A DNA stretch of 38,951 nt. It comes from Paramacrobiotus richtersi. Its lineage: Eukaryota; Tardigrada; Eutardigrada; Parachela; Macrobiotidae. The stretch is taken from NCBI GenBank assembly GCA_034698045.1, contig JAQGAU010000129.1, positions 1 to 38,951 on the forward strand. The letters are read 5' to 3'. Positions 31,911-38,951 of the stretch are shown here, piece by piece. A model generated the notes under the pieces. It had not been told where the DNA came from. It did no database searches and saw only the letters and a list, made by a program, of their open reading frames with translations. A program made the position numbers and the translations under genes. Every line of letters begins with the position of its first letter. Within the stretch, counting starts at the first letter, position 1.

Positions 31911-33026
31911 TGCACGGAGGCTGGGAATCTCGTCGGGCGTTTCAGGGCCTGGTTCATCTCCTCAAACTACTGTTTACATTTTTCGTACAACTGTTGCAGT
32001 ATTCACGATAGCAAACTGAAAGAAAGATTTTACTTGGGCAAAACTTTAAAAGTGCTTGTACAACTGTAAATAATGATCGGTTCGTTAGTATGGTCAAAAA
32101 ATGTTCATATGAACTTTGATTCTTGTCTGAATGTGCGTGCATGCCGCACACATACCTCGTTGAACATTACGATCACAAAAATTTAAAAAAATTTAATCGT
32201 ACTTGTGGAATTGTAATTTGTAGTCAACGTGTGCGTAAAATTGGCCTGACACGGAAATTGTGGCAGAATTGCTGCAGATTCCGCGCCTTCCGTCAATATA
32301 TATTCTGACAGAATTTAACCATTGAATATTGTTATGATTAGTATAAGCAAAACTTTGTGAGAAAAAAGTGTCGTCAAAGATCAATAAAAGTCCATTTTTC
32401 ACCGTTTCTAATTTGTAAAAAACGGAAAAATACGAATACAAGTTACATGGGACTGTTTTCTGCAGCATCTCATGTATAGTGATTGTGCAGTCTCAAGGAC
32501 GCTCGCAAAGCCTTTCTAGTTCAAGCTACGGTTGAAATCAAGATTTCGTACAGTTTAAATGTCAGGTTTCAAATAAAATTAAATTGCGCAACCTACTGCT
32601 GGATTTTGCCGTAGTCGCACTTGAATGACTTAAATACACAGTTAGTCTTTCGAACACTCGGTTGTTGCCCCTTTTTGTACGGTTCATCTGGTACAGTCTA
32701 CAGGCACTGTGGATGCCCGATACCGCGCTAAACGATGAGGAGAGGAATGATTAGAGCGTAATGTAATGAGCGACAATAAGAAGTACACCAAGAGAACAGC
32801 ACACAGGTAATAACACATTAAGGCTTAAGCGGTCCATATATCAGTTAATTATGTGAACAGTCCTCATTAATGTTATGAAATATTGACTTCCGTTTAAATC
32901 TAAAGTAGACCAAGCAATGCAAAAGCACACTTGCGAATCTTTGTTACGCGGTCTGTTCCTTTCGGTGTTCGCCGCACCGTTTCACCATCATTAAGCGTGA
33001 AACTCAAACAAAACAATATCGGTACG
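31911..33026. other. Intergenic: downstream flank of copy 2, upstream flank of copy 3
   Basis: No gene supported. The conserved downstream block recurs at about 32350-32460 (GTGTCGTCAAAGATCAA). The upstream flank of copy 3 resembles copies 1 and 2 and includes ACTTCCGTTT at 32886-32895. Confidence 0.5.
32886..32895 (+). promoter_or_regulatory. Conserved array promoter motif ACTTCCGTTT, copy 3
   Basis: The motif is intact 141 bp before the ATG remnant of the broken third copy. Confidence 0.45.
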
Positions 33027-33385
33027 ATGGATTACTCTTCTATGGCGCCATTGTTTCGGGTACTTGTCTGCAAACAAAATGTTTGTATCCTGCAAACTTT
33101 GTGATCGATTTAACTACGGTCTCTGCTTTATACAGCTAATACTGAAAGTGACGGCTGCAGTATGTGTATGGTGGTGGACAGGCTGGAGTGGGACAGGTCC
33201 AGTTGGACAGTCACAGTCAGTCTCAGTACAATAGCCTTCCTTCCACGATGGGGCAGTCGATCAACAGCGGTTCCGGTACCGGAGTGTCCATAAACGGGCA
33301 GGCTAACAGCCATGGACTGCAGAGATCGGCGGCTGTACATAAGCCACAGATAAACTTACTGGGGCATGCTCGGATGCACTCATAA
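33027..33385 (+). pseudogene. Array copy 3, internally deleted pseudogene
   Basis: The exon-1 remnant (33027-33059) is 33 bp instead of 46: a 13-bp deletion just after the ATG removes most of the signal peptide and shifts the frame. Exon 2 begins at 33136 with a 5-bp insertion (TGCAG) near its start. At about 33312 the sequence jumps from the exon-2 segment GQANS straight to the end of exon 3 (HGLQRSAAVHKPQ), losing the Asn-rich module, intron 2 and the cysteine patch. That join is in frame and runs to a stop at 33385, but the upstream shifts mean the spliced message from this ATG ends early. Confidence 0.85.
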
Positions 33386-34585
33386 TGCGTGAGAGGGAAT
33401 CTTGTCCTATATATCCAGTGACTGTTTCCTATTCTCAAAGTTTTACAGAGTACATACGTTGCACAGCAAGAAAGCGTTGAGGAACAGCCGAGGTTACCAG
33501 CTTTTCCGTAGAAATTGCTTCACAACTCGCGACAACAAACGCTAAGATTTTGCTGTTGCGAAACTTGAAAAATGCTTGTACAAAACTGTTCTTGAATAAT
33601 GATCGGTACAGTACGTTAGTATGGTCAAGGAAGTTTAATGAATTTAGATTGCTGTTGTAATGTGCCTGCATGTTGAACATTAAAATCACGAGAACGATAC
33701 AAGGAGTATTGTAGAGTTTCGATCAACATGCCGTCACATGTGAATACATAAAACTGCTCGGACACGAGATATGTTGGTCGATATTTTCGTCTTTCTTCAC
33801 CATTGAATCGTTAGGTAACTACCGCACCGACGGTATTTATGAGTTCCCTTGCTCCGGGTTTTTGACTGCACCCAGATAAACGAGAAATATACCAGAAAAA
33901 TCGATCTTAACAAGCCCAGTTATGGGATTTCTCGTTATTCACGCTCTGCATTCTACAAAAGTCTGTCTTCTGGTTATCCTCAGAGTAACTTCTATCGTTT
34001 GCATGCATATAAATTTCGATAAGAAAGCTATGAGAATACAATCTTCAAATCACTACCCGATCACTTGCAACGTCCCAAAAACTGTTTCTGTTTTCCAGTG
34101 TTCTCTATCGGTAGTTGTCGCGTGCGCACTGTATTAAAACGAGAATTGAATGATATCATCAATCAAGACAGTAGACATACTGTGATCCAACGAGAAAGTA
34201 CTAACGCATTATTAAGTATTAGCGTACAGCAGTTATTCATATGCACATATGCGACGCAATAAGGAAATTACTGAGCGCAGGTTTGAATGACGGGTGGAGG
34301 AAGCAATCACTTTGTCAGCGATAACAGCGGCAAAACAACAGCCAGTTATTATATTTTGTTAACTAATTCAGTAGATCCATCCATTTTTGTCTGCCACCAC
34401 TTAACTAATTACATCCAGCTCGGCTAATTACAGCATAATGTGCAAACTTCCGTTTACATGGCAATTAGATCAAACGTTATAAAAATGGCAGAACATGGGT
34501 TGTATGCGTTCGTTATCGTGCTATTCTCGACTCTGCTCACCTTCCTTGTCAAAGCCTGGGATTTTCTGTGTAAAATATCGGTATA
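33386..34585. other. Intergenic: downstream flank of copy 3, upstream flank of copy 4
   Basis: No gene supported. The segment 33800-34000 aligns with about 29840-29990 in the flank after copy 1. From about 34200 the flank aligns with that of copy 5 (shared ATTACTGAGCGCA-type word at 34268 and 37158). Confidence 0.5.
34446..34484 (+). promoter_or_regulatory. Promoter of array copy 4: ACTTCCGTTT and TATA box
   Basis: ACTTCCGTTT at 34446-34455 is followed by TATAAAA at 34478-34484, 108 bp before the ATG. Copy 5 has the same arrangement. Copies 1-3 keep the first motif but lack a clear TATA box at this place. Confidence 0.55.
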
Positions 34586-35683
34586 ATGCACTACATTACC
34601 GGATTACTTCTCTGTGTTGGCGTTGTGTCGGGTATGTCAATAACGAATGCATGACACCTTTTTTTGACAATTTGTGAACATGGTTGCGCGTTTTACAGGT
34701 GATACGGGAAGCAATGGATATGTGTACGGTGGGGGAAACGTTGGTGGAGTGGGACAGCTCAATCTGGACAGCCACAGTCAATCACAGTACAATGGGCTGC
34801 CATCCACGCTTGCTCAGTCAATGAACAGTGTCTCGGGCACCGGAGTGTCCATTAACGGACAGGCTAACAGCGGCGTCAACGTCAATTACGTCAACGACAA
34901 CATACCCAATCAGGTCAGGAGTGCAACGTTGTAAAGTGCAGAACAGATAGAACGCAGTATTCAGAAAAGCCTTGCTTAATAATACAGAAACTCCGTAAGT
35001 AATTTACGCGCCCGTTAGCTCTTCGACCGAGATCTCACGTAGTTGCAAACAGTTATTCTTTCATAGTATAAACTGTGTCTCTAAGCCACCGTAGTAAGGT
35101 GGTTTAGAAAGCCATTTAATGATGCGCGAAGAGTCAAAGTACATCTTTAGAAACATGGGCGTTTTTTTTCTGAACTGGGTATGTGACTTTAACCGTTCAT
35201 TATTAGGTGATCACCGGCAACAGCAATGCCAATTCTAACGCCAACGCTGCCACCGGACAATTGAACAACAACGACATCAGCAACTCAGCCAACACCAACG
35301 GACTGTCAGTCGATGGGCACTCGCAGATCTGGGGCAACGGGACGGGTGTGAGTGCCAGCAACAGCGCCAACTCCAATGTGGTCAAATCTCCTATCACGAC
35401 CACAACGCCTTGCTCGACCACTGACATCTTCTGCCCGTCGTACTGCTTCCCTTCTGGTTGCTACTGCGCTTGCCCCATAGATGCCGTACCCGTTGCATTT
35501 TCCGCACCCGGCAACTCCAAGTCTAAATTAATCTCAAATGGGAATCAAAGGAAGTCTCTGCAGAACAGCAGATCAAGGGGACCGAATGCGGTCAAGAATG
35601 TCGCGTTGCGTGCACAGCAAAGATCGAAGACTGTACATAAGCCACAAAGCAGTTTACTGGGAAACGCACGCAAGCGCAGTTAA
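34586..35683 (+). CDS. Secreted Asn/Ser/Gly-rich protein, array copy 4
   Basis: Exons are 34586-34631, 34699-34913 and 35207-35683 (phases 1 and 0; second donor GTCAGG), giving 245 residues. The signal peptide MHYITGLLLCVGVVSG is of the copy 4/5 type. The first module has QLNLDSHSQSQYNGL and GTGVSINGQANSGVNVNY; the second has VDGHSQIWGNGTGVSASNS. The cysteine patch has six cysteines ending CYCAC, but the residues between them differ completely from copies 1 and 5. The basic tail reads NQRKSLQNSRSRG and ends NARKRS. Function unknown; extracellular by its signal peptide. Confidence 0.88.
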
Positions 35684-37289
35684 TCTGTGTGCTTAGGGAT
35701 CTCGTATCAAATTTCCAAATGTCTGGTTCATATACCCAATATGTTACAGTACAAGGACGTCGCACAGAACCCAAAGCAACAAAATATGTTCAATAACCGA
35801 CGTGACGATTGTCGTGCAAATTGTTTCAGTGTTCCGGAACACTGAAGGTTTCAGTGTCGTCCGGATCCGGACGACAAGTAATGCGAACTGAGATCTTGTT
35901 CGTGCGAAACTTGTAAATTGTTGCACAATTGTACCTAACTAAGCATTGAGCGGCTTGCTGATATTGTCAAGGAATGCTTAACTGTATGGAACTTCGAATG
36001 CTGAATTCCTAAAAGAGAAAAAGCTGCAATGCAACTTGCGCGTAAAACAGGTCACACGCTGAACGGTAAAGGATCCAAACATAATGTACCGTCAATGTTT
36101 TCTGGTCCTGGTAGATCTTATCACAATTGAAAGGACACGACCGAAACCTGCAATACATCTGGAATAAAAGTAACACGGAAGCACAGTTATTGTCCTGGTC
36201 GAAGTGATCGATCTTTGCCCTGTTCACCCAAACGAAGCTTTACCAAAAAACAGTGTCGAGAAAAAGGAACAAAACCACGTTTTTCATGGTTCGGAGTACA
36301 AAAAAAACGGAGAAACAAAGAATGCAGTTGTTAAAGTACTGTTCAAGAGTCTCCGGCAGCAGCGGCCCGGATGCACATGAGGAATAATTCTGCAATCTGA
36401 TGCACGCTCGATAATACCGGCTAACCTTCCCGGCTTATTCGCACTCACTTTTTGGAGACTAAATGCGCAGTTGGTCTGTACAAACTAGTTGCACCAAACA
36501 TAACAGTTGATAATGCCCTTGCATATCGTCCTAGATCCGATAGCGAAGTTATCCTGTGGTGTCTGAAACGTCTTTTTCAAACAAATGCCGCACACCTACT
36601 CCTGCACGGCGATCTATAATTGAGCTTATTTAGAAAGTATACGAAACGAAGGCGTTCGAGAATCGTTCTGTTTAACTTGCGCACCGCAGCTTAAAGTTAA
36701 CCTAGGTCTTCGGGGGTTCCATAGACATAGTTCGACAACGGCTTTTCTGATCATTGATTGCGCTTTTCCAACGCTGGTCCTTGCACGTGTAACCGCGACT
36801 GCATGATTACAGGATTACCCCGGCAAAAATATCTGCATGTGGTGAAATATCTGCAAATGCTACTACTAAATAGATTCACTTCATTTGAAAGTTTTTTGAT
36901 TCGTGCAGCGTAATGCTTCGGTAACACTAATGCGCTTATGAACTCACACATAAGGAAGCTGTCAGCATACTCGTACAGTTACAACTTCACTACCTGTTTG
37001 CATGGCTAAATCTGCTTCCTTGATTCACGGGACAGTTCAGTCGTGTGCAACCTGAATGAGATTAATGCATCGTCCTAACATAAGTACCCCAGCGGGAAAC
37101 CGAATGCCGCCGCATTAATAAACAGCGTACAGCCGCTGATTGCCAAGCAGTAGGCAAGTTACTGAGCGCATTTAAAAGGAAATTTGCTGCGGAAGGTATT
37201 GATATTAGGCCATCAGGTTTACTAATGAAGTAGCCCGATCAACCTATCTAATGAGCGTCCAGCTCAGTTATATACGACAAAATGTGTAC
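35684..37289. other. Intergenic: downstream flank of copy 4, upstream flank of copy 5
   Basis: No gene supported in 1.6 kb. The conserved downstream block recurs at about 36250-36330 (degraded, AGTGTCGAGAAAAAGG). A small inverted repeat CCGGATCCGG lies near 35861. The flank before copy 5 aligns with that of copy 4 from about 37100. Confidence 0.5.
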
Positions 37290-37332
37290 ACTTCCGTTTC
37301 CATACAATTAAATCAGATGAAGCGTTATAAAA
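37290..37332 (+). promoter_or_regulatory. Promoter of array copy 5: ACTTCCGTTT and TATA box
   Basis: ACTTCCGTTT at 37290-37299 (131 bp before the ATG) is followed by TATAAAA at 37326-37332 (95 bp before the ATG), as in copy 4. Confidence 0.55.
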
Positions 37333-37420
37333 CTGATAGCGCCTGCGTTTTATTTGTTCTCGTGTTGGTCTCGACTCTGCTGGTCAAAATCTGGGATTTT
37401 GAGTGTAAAATATTGGTATA

Positions 37421-38501
37421 ATGAACTACATCACCGGAATAATTCTTTGTGTTGCCGCTGTGTCGGGTATGTCAATAAGGAATGTATCACACCGTTTTTT
37501 GACGGTTTCGTGAACAAGGATGCGTGTTTTAGTTTAGTTTAGTTTAGTTTATTGACGAGCAGACAAACCCATGGCACTCAAAGTCTGGTCATTATGGATA
37601 CTAAGAAAAAACAACAACAGCAGCTGACACAGGAAGCAACGGCTATGTGTACGGTGGAGGAAATGCTGGAGTGGGGCAGATCAACCTGGACAGCCACAGT
37701 CAGTCACAATACAGTGGACTTCCATCCACGCTTGCTCAGTCAATGAACAGTGGCTCGGGCACCGGAGTGTCCATTAACGGACAGGCTAACAGCGGCGTTA
37801 ACGTCAATTACGTCAACGATAACATACCTAATCAGGTCAGCAGTGCAAGAGTCGGCGACACTGCGAAACCAAACTATTATGTAGGCCACAATAGTGACCA
37901 TAGTTAAAGAACGGAAAGGAAGAAAGCTCATGAAGGTTATCTATCACCAGAGATTATCTACCATCTTCAGGGAAAAAGCGCTGGTTTTGAATTTTCGGTG
38001 GAAGAATTTAATCTTTCGTAGGTGATCACCGGTAACAGCAATGCCAATTCTAACGGTAACGCCCCCACCGGGCAATTGAACAATAACGACAACAGCAACT
38101 CAGCTAACAGTAACGGACTGTCACTCGATGGGCACTCGCAGATTTGGGGCAACGGGACGGGTGTGAGTGCCAGCAACAGTGTCAGCTCCGGTGTGGTCAA
38201 ATATCCGCTTACGACCACAACGCCGTGTGGCGAGCTACAGTGCCCACCTCCGGAATGTGTGGCCGCTTTCGTTTGCAGCTGCATATGTGTTTCTCCCTCT
38301 GACGGCGGTGCTGCGGTGTCCGTAACCCCTGGTGCCAAATCTAAAGTCATCGCGTGGGGAAATCAAAGGAAATCCTTACAAAGAAGCACGGAGCAGAAGA
38401 CTGCGAAAAGTGTACTGATGCGATCACATGGACTGCAAAGATCGGGGGCTGTACATAAGTTACAAACCAGTTTACTGGGAAACGCAAGGAAGCTGTCTTA
38501 G
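37421..38501 (+). CDS. Secreted Asn/Ser/Gly-rich protein, array copy 5
   Basis: Exons are 37421-37466, 37624-37835 and 38022-38501 (phases 1 and 0), giving 245 residues if intron 1 is spliced at the CAG before 37624. Signal peptide MNYITGIILCVAAVSA. First module INLDSHSQSQYSGLPS and GTGVSINGQANSGVNVNY; second LDGHSQIWGNGTGVSASNS. The cysteine patch has six cysteines (CGELQCPPPECVAAFVCSCI...C), with the CxCxC end. The basic tail reads NQRKSLQRSTEQKTAK. Intron 1 is 157 bp against 67 bp in copy 4, because a retroelement-like fragment sits directly against the acceptor. The bases before the CAG are A-rich, with no pyrimidine tract, so splicing may be weakened. Confidence 0.78.
37532..37620 (-). 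mobile_element. 5'-truncated non-LTR retrotransposon (LINE-like) 3' end
   Basis: Relative to intron 1 of copy 4, about 90 bp are inserted here. On the minus strand the insert has an open frame ending SAMGLSARQ-stop, directly followed by an AATAAAC-type end and a tail of ACTAA/TTTAG repeats (four units, plus-strand TTTAGTTTAGTTTAG). A short simple-repeat tail after a terminal coding frame and heavy 5' truncation is typical of non-LTR elements. The exact family is not assigned. Confidence 0.6.
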
Positions 38502-38951
38502 TCGGTGTGCCAAGAGATCTCGTCCTACAGTGCTTTGCGCCATGAACGGGCTCTTAATTCGTATACCCAACGTACTACAGAACGAGTATACGCACAGCAA
38601 TAAAGTATAAGCATAAGCGACATTACGTTTGTCGTATAAATTCTTTTAGTATTCTGTATTCGCGACGACAAATGCAAACTAAGACTCTGCTTGTGCGAAA
38701 CATTTAAATAATTATACAGTTGTACCTGAATGCTGATTGGCGTTTTGCTACATGTATGGTCAAGGAAGGCTTAATTGTGTTGAATTTGTTGTTTGAGTGC
38801 TCTTTATATGACACCTCCAAATTGGTAAACGAGAACAAGTCATACTGTAGTTCTGCAACTGGCACGTAAAATAGGATCGATCTTTACCCAAAAACATTTT
38901 TCTAGAAAACGGTGTCGTCAAAAATCAACCAACAATTATTTTGCACGGTTC
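38502..38951. other. Downstream flank of array copy 5 to window end
   Basis: AATAAA at 38599-38604, about 100 bp after the stop, is the likely poly(A) signal of copy 5. The conserved downstream block recurs at about 38900-38951 (GGTGTCGTCAAAAATCAA) and is cut by the window edge. Confidence 0.55.

Larger units (their letters stand above)
27170..38951 (+). repeat. Tandem array of five paralogous gene units
   Basis: Five units, each with upstream flank, three exons and downstream flank, lie in the same orientation (genes at 28021, 30942, 33027, 34586, 37421). Homology extends into noncoding DNA on both sides. Copies 1-3 share one type of upstream flank and copies 4-5 another, suggesting at least two rounds of duplication. 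Confidence 0.85.

Noticed and set aside
1-38951. tRNA, rRNA or CRISPR features
   Set aside because: No tRNA B-box-like GGTTCGAATCC with a matching A-box, no rRNA-like stretch and no regular short repeats with unique spacers were seen on reading.

Overview
The window is nuclear DNA of an invertebrate animal. Its genes have GT-AG introns of about 70-390 bp, AATAAA poly(A) signals, a collagen-type prolyl 4-hydroxylase, insect-type gustatory-receptor-like genes and rhodopsin-like GPCRs. Compact genes, small introns and tandem lineage-specific families suggest an ecdysozoan. A tardigrade is my best guess, but nothing in the sequence proves it. All gene models were assembled by hand from splice signals, reading-frame continuity and comparison between paralogues in the window.

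Region 1 (about 1-19.3 kb) is a mosaic of tandem duplications. Three intact copies of one unusual gene lie on the plus strand (2732-4812, 9714-11652, 14631-16548). Each encodes an FMRP-like N-terminal half (two Agenet/Tudor-like domains plus a KH0-like segment), then an F-box, then a final exon that looks like the C-terminal half of a PDZ domain. Copies 2 and 3 are each followed by a single-exon GPCR on the same strand (12632-13609, 17891-18868), and flanking noncoding DNA is also shared, so an F-box/GPCR unit of about 5 kb was duplicated. Minus-strand gustatory-receptor-like genes lie before the first two F-box copies: a broken 5'-truncated one (984-1880) and an intact three-exon one (5581-7213).

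Region 2 (19.3-26.9 kb) is all on the minus strand. It holds a single-exon GLUT-like sugar transporter, a four-exon gustatory-receptor-like gene and a five-exon prolyl 4-hydroxylase alpha subunit with all catalytic residues present.

Region 3 (27-38.95 kb) is a tandem array of five copies, four intact and one deleted, of a three-exon gene for a small secreted protein I do not recognise. It has a signal peptide, a Gly/Asn/Ser-rich region with alternating small polar residues and an internal module duplication, a hypervariable cysteine patch and a strongly basic tail. The copies share a promoter motif (ACTTCCGTTT) about 130-140 bp before the ATG. The array shows ongoing gene turnover: an internal deletion fusing exon 2 to exon 3, a decayed exon fragment inside an intron, and a retroelement fragment inserted against a splice acceptor.

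The two most interesting items are the FMRP/F-box/half-PDZ chimera and the Asn-rich secreted array. The genes do not form an obvious pathway; the common theme is tandem expansion of receptor, adaptor and secreted-protein families.
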